Part shown: one piece after another, positions 10,562-22,449 of the stretch
Layout: each line of letters starts with the position of its first letter
How positions within the stretch are numbered: the stretch's first letter is position 1
The notes under the pieces: generated by a model
The model's input: only the letters and a program-made list of their open reading frames with translations
What the model was told of the DNA's origin: nothing
Database searches by the model: none
Assembly (NCBI GenBank): GCA_033439265.1
Contig: JAVTVX010000012.1
Location: forward strand, 15,845,501 to 15,909,500
From: Dillenia suffruticosa
Taxonomy: Eukaryota; Streptophyta; Magnoliopsida; Dilleniales; Dilleniaceae
Direction: 5' to 3'
DNA: 64,000 nucleotides
Made by a program: the position numbers and the translations under genes

Positions 10562-12840
10562 CCTCTATATTTATTTTTAAACCTGGTAACATCTTGGGAT
10601 GATTAAGCAAATTCTTGGAATAGTTGGAATGGTTGGAATGGTTATGCTCAGCTATAAGCAGTAATAGAACGTAGAATCAAGAGTAAATAGAACATATAAA
10701 CCAGAGTGACTTTTTTATATAACAAAACATGTGATTAGCTTTTATTTGTTGAATGAGAGGTTTATATGGTTAGAGGAGAAAAGCTTTCAGGGGAAGGAGA
10801 AATTTGATGATGAAACTTTTCGCGCGGGTGATTTATAATATATCATTTTCATAAATAAATTTTAAAAATCCGCCCATTTTTTTCATGCTTTTTTTCCCAC
10901 CTATTTTTTCATTAGCCACAATCAATACCGCCGTATGTGTTATTTAGATTGTTGAAAAAATCACTTACTACTTACTTATTACTTATTATACCTGTATTAC
11001 TATATTTCATGTATGCGTAGTCTTTGCCTCTTATTCTTAATTTCCCATATTTTTTTATAGTTAATACCACTGTGTCTTTCTCAGTGTTATTCAAAAAATC
11101 ACTCATTATATTTCATGCAATTTGTAGGATTTATTAACTTACTATTACTACATTTCATGCAATTTTTATCTTATTTGTATTTTGAAATGGATTATTTTCA
11201 ATTTTAGTTTTTAGTTAAATTTTTATTATCAAAAGCTAATTAAAACCAATTTTTTATGAAATAAGATACACTTGTTAACACCATTAACACAAAATAAGAT
11301 ACACTTATTAACACTATTAACAATTGTATTTTTAGGAGATAGGATGCATTGAATACAAGGACACAATAACTTGCCATCACCCGTTAATTGATTTAGAATA
11401 CAAACCATGACATATTCAATGCTTTTGGCGAAAAAAAATTATTAAATTGGCGCTAGTTAAAGAAAATGTTTTTAACGAAAAAATTTAAAAATTTGATTAA
11501 ATTGACTCTAAAAGTAGAAAATTGTTTTTGGCACCAAAAAGAGATCATTGTCTGAATTGTCTAAATGAATTAAATGTCTCGATATTAATATTAATGTTAT
11601 TAGTTGTTTTTTTTTTAATTTATATAAAATTATACAATATATAACACTATATTATCTAATAATAAAAAATATATCATAACACTCATGTGCGATTTAGTGC
11701 TGAGATCATATCCAAGATAAAGATGGAGATGGAGGAAACAAAAAGAAAAAAAAGTTTGAAGGAGTTTAGAGAAATGAATCGGAACAAAAAATTGAGATAA
11801 AAGGGAAAAGAAAATTTATAAAAATAACGAAAATTTATAAAATTGTGATGTACAAACTTTACACATATATAATATCTCGTTATAATATTTACACTCGTTA
11901 CAGAATCTAATTTCATTTTATCAATTCTTATTTAGTATACTCCAATAAAAATATTTTCACCTGCCAACTTAATTACTTACAATTTATTTATCACCACCCT
12001 ATGCCAAACTTAACACTCAACAACAACTTACTACACTCTCATTATCACAATTTATCACTTTGTTATTACACTATTATTATCACAACAATTCAAAATTACT
12101 ACAGCTTACTACCTATTACCTATTATCACATCATACATGCATACTTATCACATGCAAGTATCTTAAAATTATTACAACTTATCACATGCAATCATCCCTA
12201 AAGCTATATACTAAATATTTTCAATACCTTAAAACTATATATCAAACATTTTCAATATTTTTATGACTAGATATATACTAGTTTTGGCACATCACGAGAA
12301 ACACCATAGGATCGATCATGAATCATGTAACTATATGAATGTAACATACGAAACATATCATGGTAAAAAAAAGCATCTAGATTGGATATATATCCACGTT
12401 GAAAGCAACAAGTGATTGAAAGCCATGTTGAAGCATTTAATTTAACACCTGCATTAACCCATCAATATGTTCATCACTTCCTCTTAATTTAGAATACTAT
12501 AACTTATCTATTATATTAAATACAAATAAAATATTTTACACAAATTTAAATTGAAATAAATATATGGAATAAAGCAAAAGAGAAATGGTTTTCGGCACAA
12601 AAAAGATAATTAAATTGGCAATATAAAGAAACAAAATATTTTTGCATGAAAAAGAGAAATTTGATTAAATTGAAGCTGAAATAGAAAATTAATTTTGGCG
12701 CAAACATTAGAGATTTTATTGTGAAATTATCTTTGAAAAATGTTAAAATGGTAAATTTGTAAATTAAATAACTGTTCTTTCTTGAAATTTATATAAAATT
12801 ATATAATATTTATAATAATTAATGTATTATTATGATGATT
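10562..12840. other. AT-rich non-coding DNA with several local duplications
   Basis: No gene is supported. Three repeats are visible. A segment with AATACCRCYGTRTGT and ATATTTCATG occurs near 10925-11015 and again near 11063-11160. A 33-bp unit starting AATAAGATACACTT is tandemly doubled at 11260-11325. A segment of about 220 bp (11425-11645) containing AAATTTGATTAAATTGA and TTTTGGC words recurs at about 12588-12805. Confidence 0.55.
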
Positions 12841-12879
12841 ATACCAATATATTTCTCCCATTTTGACCCGATCCACTAA

Positions 12880-13790
12880 TTTATTCCTCCCATTTTGGCG
12901 TGCATGCCGCGTGGGCAAGCCCTCGCATCCACGGGGATTGCCTTGTTTTATTTTTCACCAATATATTTTGGCGTGCATGCCATGCAGGCATGCCCTCACG
13001 CGCAGTGCGGGGCTTGCCTTGTTTTGTTTTTCATCATAGTCAATTTTTGGATACTGAAATGAGAAATCTAAAAACCTTGTACAACTCATAGAGAAAAAAA
13101 ATGCAAAAAATGCATGTGGGTTTCCCTCACGTTATTGCCTTGTTTTATTTTTCATGTAAAATGTAAAAAGCATAGTCATTTTTTGGGCACCAGAGAAATC
13201 TAAAAATCTACAACTTGCAAGAGTTGTGTAGAGAAAAAAAAAAGCAAAAAAAGCATGTGGGTTGCCTGCGGTTGCAACAGCGGGATGCCCCAAAATGCAA
13301 AATGCCTTATGTAAAATGCAAAAAAAAAAAAAGCCTTTTCATGCAAGCAAAAAAAAAAAAAGAAGAAAAAAATGCATGTGGGCTGCCCGCGCAGTTGCAA
13401 CCATGTGCCCCCACGGTTTCAACCGCACCAAAATGCATATACCCCAAAATGCCTCTTGTAAAATTAAAAAAAAAAAGCAAAATGTCTCATGTAAAATGCA
13501 CAAAAAAAAGCCTTTTCATGCAAGCAAAAAACAAAAAAAAAAAAAAAGAAAAAAAAATTGCATGTGGGCTGCCCGTGCGGTTGCAACCGCACACCCCCAC
13601 GGTTCCAACTGTGCCAAAATGCATATGCCCCAAAATGCCTCCTGTAAAAAAAAAAAAAAAGAAGAAGAAGAAAAAAATTGCATGTGGGCCGGCGGTGCGG
13701 TTTCAACCACGCCAAAATGGCCCCAAAATGCCTCCAGTAATTACAAAAAATAAAAAATAAAAAATAAACTTCTCATGCAAGCAAACAGAT
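12880..13790. repeat. Composite tandem repeat alternating GC-rich words and A-runs
   Basis: The first part is two units of about 75 bp starting TTTTGGCGTGCATGCC (12893 and 12967). From 13100 on, units of roughly 120-190 bp combine GCATGTGGGCTGCCCG, GGTTGCAACCGC, CCCCAAAATGCCTC, long A-runs and CCTTTTCATGCAAGC (13333 and 13510). Open frames across it encode Lys-rich translations of the A-runs and are not genes. Confidence 0.7.
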
Positions 13791-14349
13791 TCGAACCCTA
13801 AACATAAGTGGGAGTGAGTTTGACTCTTTCATCAACCACACCCAAATTCCCACATACCTTCACTTTTCTTTTTTTTTTCTCTTTCTCTCTCTACCTTCCA
13901 CACTTTTTTCTTTTTTTTTCTATCTCACTCGCATTAATGTTATATAATTCGGTAAATATTTGTAATTAAATATAAAATTATTTAAATTATTAATATATTA
14001 TAATTTAAATTAATATTAATAATCATAATTTTATATTATCATACTAACATATATTCTCCACTAATCATTGATTCAAAAATAATATAAATTATAATTTATA
14101 GTAATTTATATATAATAATATGTATGTATTATATAATAACGTATGATTATTATTATTATATTATTAGAAAATGGTGTATTTCAATCTCAAAATAATTCTA
14201 AATTTTTTGTAATTTTTTTGTATTTTCATATATTACTAATTAATCTAACGATTACAATAATATTTTTCAAATTAAATATACATAATACTTTTAGTAAATA
14301 CTTCTCATTACACAACTTTTTGGATTGCGGTGGCATGCGCGAGCACCCG
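13791..14349. other. AT-rich spacer with a CT-rich patch
   Basis: CT-rich at 13865-13930, then AT-rich to the left edge of the chromovirus array. No gene seen. Confidence 0.5.
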
Positions 14350-14357
14350 CAGGAAAT

Positions 14358-15041
14358 CTTAGCTGCTATGGCATCGCCAAGTCTGGGATAAACGCAGCTA
14401 GTCTCTTCAACTTGGTCTCGTACTCCATGACCGATCGTGTGCCCTGCCGTAAGTGCAAGAATTCCCCCCTCTTGCGGTCTTGCTGAAACTATGGAAAATA
14501 TCTGCAGTTAAACTCCCGCAGGAAATCTTCCCAGCTCAGGGGCTCAGTGGCATCATCACTGACCGCCTCCTACCAAGTGAGGGCATCGCCGTCCATCAGT
14601 CAACACTCTACGAGTGCGGTTGATCCAATACTTCGTTGCTGTGAGATCATTCGTCCCTGAAAACTCTGTGCAGCCTAACTACCTCGCCTCCTTCACCAGT
14701 TGGGTCAGCTCGTGAATGCGTCTCAAGGTGGAGGAGGTAGTGTCAGTGGGTCCTGAAACAGTGGAAGGACTAACTGTTGGTGGTGGATCTAGTACAATTG
14801 GAGGTGGCATGGCCGTAGGAGTCGGGGTGGCCATTGGTGCTGGTGGTGGAGGTGGCATCTGAATGCCATGTGTTGTGTACTAGTCAAAAACCTGTCTATA
14901 AGCATCTAGTGGTGGTGGTGGACCTGCGGCTGTAGTAGCCGGTGGAGTAGGTACTGTAGGAGGAGCGTGCAAAGAAGACGCGTCCTCCGGTGCTCTCGTG
15001 GGCTCAGTAGGACCAAAATGAGTACCTCGCCTAGTCGTCAA
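14358..15041 (-). pseudogene. Chromovirus gag fragment, internal copy 0
   Basis: This is the N-terminal and central gag of family 2, homologous to 23120-23841. The start codon position reads TTG (15041-15039), whereas copy 1 has ATG followed by ACGACTAGGCGAGG. The Pro-rich linker and the retrotransposon-gag core are visible but interrupted. It ends at 14358, where sequence similar to copy 1 stops at CTTAGCTGCT. Gag would form the intracellular capsid; this copy cannot. Confidence 0.8.
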
Positions 15042-15352
15042 ACTTCTGCAAGGAAAAAGGTACTGATCAGGCAGAACTGTAAGGATTAGGGTTAGTTATG
15101 GCATAACAAACCCCCTAAAATGAATGAACAACTGGTTTATAAACCAATGAATATGATGTGTTAGGTTAGATATGGCCCTATCTAACTCCCTAATATCGGA
15201 TGAACTCATCTGCCTATGATCATGTATTGGGATTTCATGACTATAATGTAACTCTTCTCATGCATTGAGGACTTTAATACCAAATACTTGGGAATATTTT
15301 CAAAATCGCTTCATAAAACATTGCTCTAACTTGACTCTGATACCAATCGAAT
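15042..15352 (-). other. Leader and tRNA primer-binding site of copy 0
   Basis: On the minus strand TGGTATCAGAGT (15345-15334) matches the 3-prime end complement of plant initiator tRNA-Met. It lies 7 bases from the LTR end (TGACA). The rest is untranslated leader. Confidence 0.8.
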
Positions 15353-18300
15353 TGTCATACCCCGACCTGCCCCCGGGCCGAGCACGCGACAACCGCCGCG
15401 ACACCTCGATACACAAGCACAACGTCCCGCATATCAAGACACTGTAAGGCTAATAACAATATCCAATCTAATGCATTACAGACCAAATCAATCCCAAGTC
15501 ATCACTATGTGCCTCAATGCATCAATATATCAAATCAAATGAAAGTCCTTTTCACAAGTCAACATAAGTATAATATAGTCATCCCAGGTATATAAATACA
15601 ATGGTCAACTAAATGCTCCAAATATAATAATAACCTCAAATAATTACCGCGAAAAAGTGGGTAACCGTACCCAAGCCCAGTGTCTCCGAAATGCCCAACG
15701 AAATCAAAGTTCTACCAGCCCTCAGTTCACGACTAAACTTGTAAGATGGGAATGTGAGGGGTGAGTACCTAAGGGGGATGGCAATCAGCAAGTGAGGGAA
15801 TTGACATCGTACTATTAATATCGGTGTGAACTTGGAGTGTCAAAGCATAAGGTAATAATATTCACAGTATACAAACCGATCATATCATTTCAAAACTATA
15901 TATCATACGTACACATCAAAAATCAAGATATGCATCCAATATTTACATCAATGTCATGAACAGCTGGCCAATGAAATATTCCTGGCAAGGGTCTACCTCG
16001 ACCAGTGACGGATGCATTGGGGGTTTTCACAATGCATGTATGTAAAAACAATAGCTTTCTACCCCAATATTGACCGCAGGCTGATCCAACAAGTCTGCAA
16101 GTATCACAAGTACAATCATCAACATAGATCTGACATTTGGGAGATAGCTCTGGCAAAAGCATATCCGGGCACAATGAGTGCCTCTGCCAAATGTCTTTCG
16201 TAGCTACGGAACATTGCTATACAGTGGGGAAATGGGGGGCAGCCAGCCCAAAGTGTGGAATCATCACAGGGCATCGAACCCAATCACATGTTCAAATCCA
16301 GGTTATATGAAACCGTGTACTAATAGATATGAAAATCATATAAATACCACATGTTATGAAAAAGTGGCACAATATCATTTGTGAAAGCGCATGGATGCAT
16401 ATCAAACAAGTCAAATAATTTGGACACTCCAATGGTCACAAAAATATGTGTAAAGCATATATGAAAATACGAAAACTCAGTTTATCACACATTTGAAATC
16501 GTGCTATAAAAAGAATTTAAAACATGATTTTCCAATCAGTAGCAGACATCAAAATCCCACTCACAGTTTTGGAGAGGGTAACGCACTCCCCAATATTACC
16601 AGGAAGCGTAAATCAAGTGCTCCTCTTATTCAAATCAAATAACTCTTATAAAGAAAAATCAGTCCGCAGATTTTCAAACCTGTGCAGTCATTGCACAAAA
16701 GTCCAATCCAAGCGAAATTGTGACATGTTGTAAGTAACTTCATGACCTATAACTTTCATTTTATACGCTTTCTCAAATTCACATCATAGAATTCCCAGAA
16801 ATCCTCACTTTGTTTTAGTCGCATTCCAATTTCAGCTTTTGTCCGATCTTTGTGCAGAAGCTATAACTTTTATTCTACTATCAAAACTTAATGAAATTTT
16901 AACATGTCATTCCCAAGATCTACAATTTTTGTGTTTTGAGTTTCACTAAATTCTGCTGATAAAGGGGTTGAAATAAATCATGATCAGAACATGCAGTTTT
17001 TAGTTTAAACAAAATTTCTGCTAACACACCTTTAGGAAAAATAATATAATGTTTGATTTCCTCATGCGTCTTGGCTGAAATTTTAATATGTGGTAGATAG
17101 GAAAGATAGCTACAACTTTTATGTTTTGAGGTTCTCCAAAATAGAGTTGAAAATCGTTCGTTTGTACACACTGATTTTAATGTTTGAAACAAAACAACTT
17201 TCTGTCATACTTCAGGAAAAATAACATAACTTTTGGCACGGATATCTGATTACGGTGGTTCTTATCTCGTTGGAAAGATAAGACTTGGATCTATAATTTA
17301 CTTAACTAGAGTATTTTCAAATTCTGACTGTAAGATATCTTAAAACAAAGGTGAATTTACGGATAGAAATAAAATCTAAAGCAAGACAGAACAGAAAATT
17401 TACCTCAATTTCTTTGCTTTCCAAAACTCAAGCAAGCTTTCCACTTAGTCTCAGCCTTTGGTTACCCTATGTACACCAAGTTAAGAGTTTCCTTTTGGGT
17501 TCAAAATGAAAACATAGTATTTTAGGATGCAAAAGAAGGCCTACCATGTTTTCAAATGTGTCTAGAGATTTGAAAAAATTTTCCAACACAATCTTCTCCT
17601 CCTAAATTGGACTCACTAATTTTCACTCTAGGCTCTTGAAGGAATGAAGAATGCTCCACATTTTTCTTTCTTCTTCCTCTCACTCACGTCCACTTCATGG
17701 TGCAAATGAAGGGGTTGGAATCTTTTAATTATTACAAACACATTTCATTCCCTAAAAGTCAAGGTTTGAACATCATCAACATACCTCAAATAAATGCTTG
17801 CTTTTTCATCCCATACCACACCATGCTTGTTTGTCTCAAAATGTCAAGAATTTCTTTTCCTCAACATGCTTTTCATGTCCACAATACTTCCTCACCATGC
17901 TTTGGCATTAAATGCTTGTCCATTTTGTCTCTTGTTTTGTTAAATCAATGGTTCAAACAATTTCATTAAATCTCCAATTTAATTTCCACCATTGAATCGA
18001 AATTCCAAATTTTCAACACTCCATAACTTGCCTATACTTTGTTGTCTACCATCTTATTGTATTGAAATCTCTATCTTTTGAGAAATTGCTTCTAGGTTCT
18101 TGTTAATTACAATTTGCTCTCTGAACTTAAAAAAATTATAAATTGACCTCGAAAATTTTTTTATAATTTCAAATTGGACACAAAATCTTGTGTTGGGCAT
18201 AATTTAATTTATCCCGTGTTAAAACGTGGTCATTTAGTCTTTTCGAATGGTTTTCGACCCAAATTAGGGTTTGTCAGCGATTTCTCCGAAAATCATTAAT

Positions 18301-18850
18301 ATTTTTTTTTTGTATTTGCCCTTATTTGATGCTTGTGAGCATTAGAATTGATATTTCATAGTTTCAGGTTGTTCATAGTTAATTTCGGATAATTTAGGTT
18401 TTGGTACTTGCTTATAAGCTCTCCAACTTTCGATAATTTGAAAACGACCCAAAAAATTTTCAAAATTACACGCTAGGCCCAAAATCATATATTAGGCCCA
18501 ATGGGATCGATTTCAAAATTTAATATGGTCGTCTTGACCCTATTTGTCAAAATCGACCCGAATTAGGGTTTACAGACCAAATTTCTGAACTTTTGCCGTT
18601 TTAACCCTAAAAATAATTATTTATCAAATTTAAAAATTTTCTTACTCTCAAAATTACATCTTATCATCATAGGACCATTTGTGGCCCATTTCGAAATTAT
18701 TCACTTATGCCTAAAAATTGGAGCAAAAATTTTCTGGGGGAATTTTATCAGAAATATTTCTGAGTGAAATTTATAAATGGATTTATAAAAAATAATCATA
18801 TATAAAGATAAAATAGGATACATGAGCATACACCGAGAGTCGGTGTTACA
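15353..18850 (-). mobile_element. LTR 1 of the chromovirus array (family 2)
   Basis: On the minus strand it starts TGTAACACCGACTCTCGGTGT at 18850 and ends GGGGTATGACA at 15353, 3498 bp. A polypurine-like stretch precedes it and a primer site follows. It is clearly homologous along its length to LTR 2 but carries many substitutions and small indels, so the copies are not recent. Confidence 0.9.
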
Positions 18851-18866
18851 TTTTCTAACCTCCTAA
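18851..18866 (-). other. Polypurine tract of internal copy 1
   Basis: On the minus strand GGAGGTTAGAAAA directly precedes TGTAACACC. This is the expected plus-strand primer site next to the 3-prime LTR. Confidence 0.6.
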
Positions 18867-18969
18867 AACAAGTTTCATTCTCGAAACTAAAAGAATGCCA
18901 TACAGGGAAATGGAAAACTACTCAGTGAATATATGGGGATACTGTCCCCTCATCATTTGCTCAGCCTCC

Positions 18970-20330
18970 TAAGTCTCTTCCTCGACTTGGTCGCTACACT
19001 ACAAAACATGAACTAACGGGACTTCCTTACTCTGCAGTCTCCTGATATGTCTTTCAAGTATGGCTACGAGCTGTACAAGTAAACTTAAATCCTCTCGTAG
19101 CTCAACTGGTGGAGGCTCCAATACATGTGAGGGATCCGGCATATACTTCCTAAGTATAGAGACATGGAATACATTGTGAATATGCGACAACTTCTCTGGC
19201 AGCTCCAATCTATATGCCATACTTCTGATCCTCTCAAGAATACGAAAGGGCCCAACATACCTAGGGCTCAGCTGGACCCGCTGCCTAAAACGGATCACCC
19301 CTTTCCAGGGTGAGATCCTCAAGAATACCATGTCTCTAACCAGAAACTCCAGTGGTCTCCGCCTACGGCTTGTATACATTTTCTGCTGATCCTGGGCGGC
19401 CCTCATCCTCTCACGGATGGTCCTCACTTTCTCCTTTGTCTCCTCAACAAGCTCGATGCTGCTGAGGCGCCTCTCACCAACCTCATCCCAACACAAAGGT
19501 GTACGGGATCGCCTCCCATACAATGCCTCGTATGGAGGCATTCCGATGCTCGCCTGGTAGCTGTTATTGTATGCAAACTCCACAAGTGGCAAGTGTTGAT
19601 CCCGACTACCATGAAAGTCAATCACGCATGCCCTAAGCATGTCCTCTAACGTCTGTATCATCCTCTCTGATTATCTGTCCGTCTGAGGATGATATGTCAT
19701 GGTGAAGTTTAGTCTAGTGCCCAATGCCTCCTGCAACCTGGACCAAAACCTAGACGTGAATCTAGGGTACCTGTCTGAAACAATCGATATAGGTACCCCG
19801 TGAAGCCGAACTATGGTATCAATATAGAGGCGTGTCAATGCCTCCAGAGGGTAATTGCCACGGATGTGGATAAAATGTGCAGATTTGGTAGTCGATCGAC
19901 AATCACCTAAATCGCATCGTGTCGTGCAGAAATTCTCAGCAACCCCATCACGAAATCCATAGTAATATGTTCCTATTTCCACTCAGGAATAGGAAAAGAC
20001 TGCAACATACCAGCTGGTCGCTGATACTCGGCCTTCACCTGCTGACACACCAAGCATCACGCCACAAACTCAATTATCTCCCGCTTCATGCCCGACCACT
20101 AATAACTATCTCTGATGGTCCGGTACATCTTCGTACCTCTGGGATGTATAGTATATGCTGACGAATGCACCTCCTTGAGGATAGTACGCTTAAGATCATC
20201 ATCAGTTGGGATACAAATCTGCCCTCTGAATACCACGAGTCCATCATCACAGACTCAGAAATCTCCGCTCTCTCCTCGGTGGATCCTGTCGTGAATGCCC
20301 TGGAGCTCCTCGTCTGAACCCTGAAGCTCC
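18970..20330 (-). pseudogene. Chromovirus integrase with C-terminal chromodomain-like tail, copy 1
   Basis: The integrase joins cDNA to host DNA; chromovirus integrases end in a chromodomain that steers insertion toward heterochromatin. Visible pieces are [59 protein letters not shown] and YGRRSRTPLCWDEVGE, then RYVGPFRILERI and HNVFHVSILRKYMPDPSHV. The tail IRRLQSKEVPLVHVL matches the start of a Del/Tekay-type chromodomain, more complete in copy 2. Stops and frameshifts near 19665, 19985 and 20255 break the frame; a stop after HVL cuts the chromodomain. Confidence 0.85.
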
Positions 20331-20562
20331 CTGTTGTGGTCGAATAAGGTCGGTCGCACCTCAAATCTGGCTAGCAGTGCACCCTGATTGTCGCTAGCCA
20401 AACTGACTCCCAAAGTACGGAGTCCCACCAAGCAAGAAACATACGCTCTCTCTACTGTCTGTGATGTAGAGGAAGAGGATGACTTCCGGCTCAAGGCGTC
20501 TGCCACAACGTTCGTCTTGCCCAGGTGATAGTCAATAATCAAATCATAGTCTTTTAGTAGTT

Positions 20563-20868
20563 CTAACATCGCCTCTGCCTGAGGTTCAACTCTCTCTGAG
20601 TAAATAGGTACTTCAAGCTCTTGTGGTATATGAAAACTCTGCAGCTCACTCCATAATGATAATGCCACCATATCTTCAATGCGAAGACTATGACTGCCAG
20701 CTCTAAATCATGAGTCGGGTAGTTCAACTCATGCTTCTTCAACTGCCTCAAAGCATAAGCGATTACCCGTCCATCTTGCATTAATACACAGCCTAGCCCC
20801 TGCCGGTTGGCATCACTGTAAACCATATACTCTTTGCTGCTGGTAGGGAGAGCTAAGTTTGGTGCCAT
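20563..20868 (-). pseudogene. Chromovirus RNase H domain, copy 1
   Basis: The piece [19 protein letters not shown] followed by [19 protein letters not shown] and [16 protein letters not shown] is the gypsy RNase H, which removes RNA from the RNA:DNA hybrid. The usual YSDAS reads YSDAN, and ASRQLK reads ALRQLK. A frame break follows [12 protein letters not shown]. It sits between RT and integrase in the normal gypsy order. Confidence 0.85.
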
Positions 20869-21166
20869 TGTCAGTCGCTGTTTGAACTCCTAAAAGCTCG
20901 CCTCACAGAGATCGTCGCAAATGAACTTGACGTCCTTACGCGTCAGTCTCGAGAGTGGAGTAGCGATCCGTGAAAAGCCCTCCACGAATCGTCGATAATA
21001 CCCAGCTAGATTAAGGAAGCTCTGAACCTCGGTCACTGTCTGCAGCTGCTCCCATTTTCTCAACCTTCTGTGGATCAACATAAATACCATCCGCAGAGAC
21101 AATATATCTAAGAAATCCGATTTGTCTCAGCCAAAATTCACACTTGGTGAACTTGGTATACAACTG

Positions 21167-21805
21167 CTACTCGTAGAGAATCTGTAGAATCACCCTAAGG
21201 TGCTGCGTATGCTCCTCATCACCCCACGAGTACACCAAGATGTCATTGATGAATACGATGACGAACCGATCCAGGTAGTCATGAAAAACCCGATTCATCA
21301 GATCCATAAAGGCCGCTTGTGCATTGGTCAGCCCAAACGACATGACCAGGAACTTATACTGCCCATATCGGGTGCGGAATGTAGTCTTGGGCACATCCTC
21401 GGCCCTAATCTGCAACTGATGATATCCCGATCGAAAATCGATCTTCAAGAAAACTCTCGCACCCTGAAGCTGATCAAACAAGTTATCAATCCACGATAGT
21501 GGATATTAGTTCTTGATAGTGACCTTGTTCAGCTGCCGATAATCCACACAAAGCTGTAGGGTCCCGTCCTTCTTTACAAACAACATCAGAGTACCCCAAG
21601 GCGAAGTGCTCAGACGGATAAAACCTTTGTCCAACAACTCTTGTAGTTGGACCTTGAGCTCTCTAAGCTCTGCCAGTGCCATTCTGTATGACAGAATAGA
21701 TATGGGAGCTATCCCTGGAGCTAGATCGATCTCAAAATCAAACTCCTGAACTAGTGGTAGTCCAGGTAGCTCTTTAGGGAATACGTTTGGAAAATCCTGC
21801 ACCAC
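21167..21805 (-). pseudogene. Chromovirus reverse transcriptase, copy 1
   Basis: Two open pieces carry the RT palm and fingers. The first has [54 protein letters not shown] and KVTIKN. The second has [38 protein letters not shown] and [13 protein letters not shown]. The catalytic motif is FINDILVYS; the family norm is FIDDILVYS, so the first of the paired aspartates is Asn (codon 21247-21245). A stop near 21500 separates the pieces. This copy cannot have active RT. Confidence 0.9.
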
Positions 21806-21959
21806 TGGGACATCCTCAAGCTTCGGCCCTTCAACGGTGGTGTCTACAATATGAGCCAGCTATGTCGTGTAGCTCCGACGTATCAGTCTCCTGGCTTCCA
21901 TCGCCGATATCACACAGCGAGGTAACACTCGCCTCTCACCGAAAAATGTCAAAGGTGAT

Positions 21960-22378
21960 CTTTCTGATTTTCAAAACTCTACCTACTTGGTGAAGCAATC
22001 AACGGAGGCTTGGTGGGTGCTCAACCAGTCCATCCCTAGGGTGGCATCGAAATCCGACATATCCAAGGGAATCAAGTTTGCCTTAAGTACGGCATCTCCA
22101 ATCATAATCTCGGTCCCTCTGTAGACTGAGTCTCTAAGTAGCTGCTCACCGTGAGGAGTGATAACCAATATCTCCTCATCAAGTGGCAACAAAGATTTAC
22201 CCAACTGGTGGGCAAAAGTCGCTCTCACGTATGAATCATTCAACCCGGTGTCAATGAGAACATGAACGTCGACTCCCCAAATTTTCATAACTCCTAATAT
22301 GAGAGAAGTAAAAGAGATTAATAGTAATATAGAAGAAAATAGATGTCTGCTCATAGATATATCAAAATGTATATACAA
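21960..22378 (-). pseudogene. Chromovirus aspartic protease, copy 1
   Basis: VHVLIDTGLNDSYV carries the catalytic Asp-Thr-Gly (Asp codon 22252-22250), followed by RDSVYRGTEIMIGDAV and FDATLGMDWLSTHQAS, the usual C-terminal block of plant gypsy proteases. The protease cleaves the Gag-Pol polyprotein. The domain itself looks intact but the frame is broken on both sides. Confidence 0.85.
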
Positions 22379-22449
22379 CTAATATAGTAAGCCCCTAAAG
22401 CTTTAACTATTGATGGTCTCAAAAGAAAGGATGCACAAGAAATCCCTAA

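Noticed and set aside
13215-13760. A 181-codon Lys-rich open frame
   Set aside because: It runs through A-tracts and repeated units and two frames are equally open; no family signature.
13780-13800. tRNA-like word GATTCGAACCC
   Set aside because: No cloverleaf, acceptor stem or A-box is present nearby; no tRNA gene or SINE is supported.
21200-21499. Plus-strand open frames opposite the chromovirus genes, also at 38205-38462 and 49032-49289
   Set aside because: They are antisense shadows of gag and pol coding sequence.
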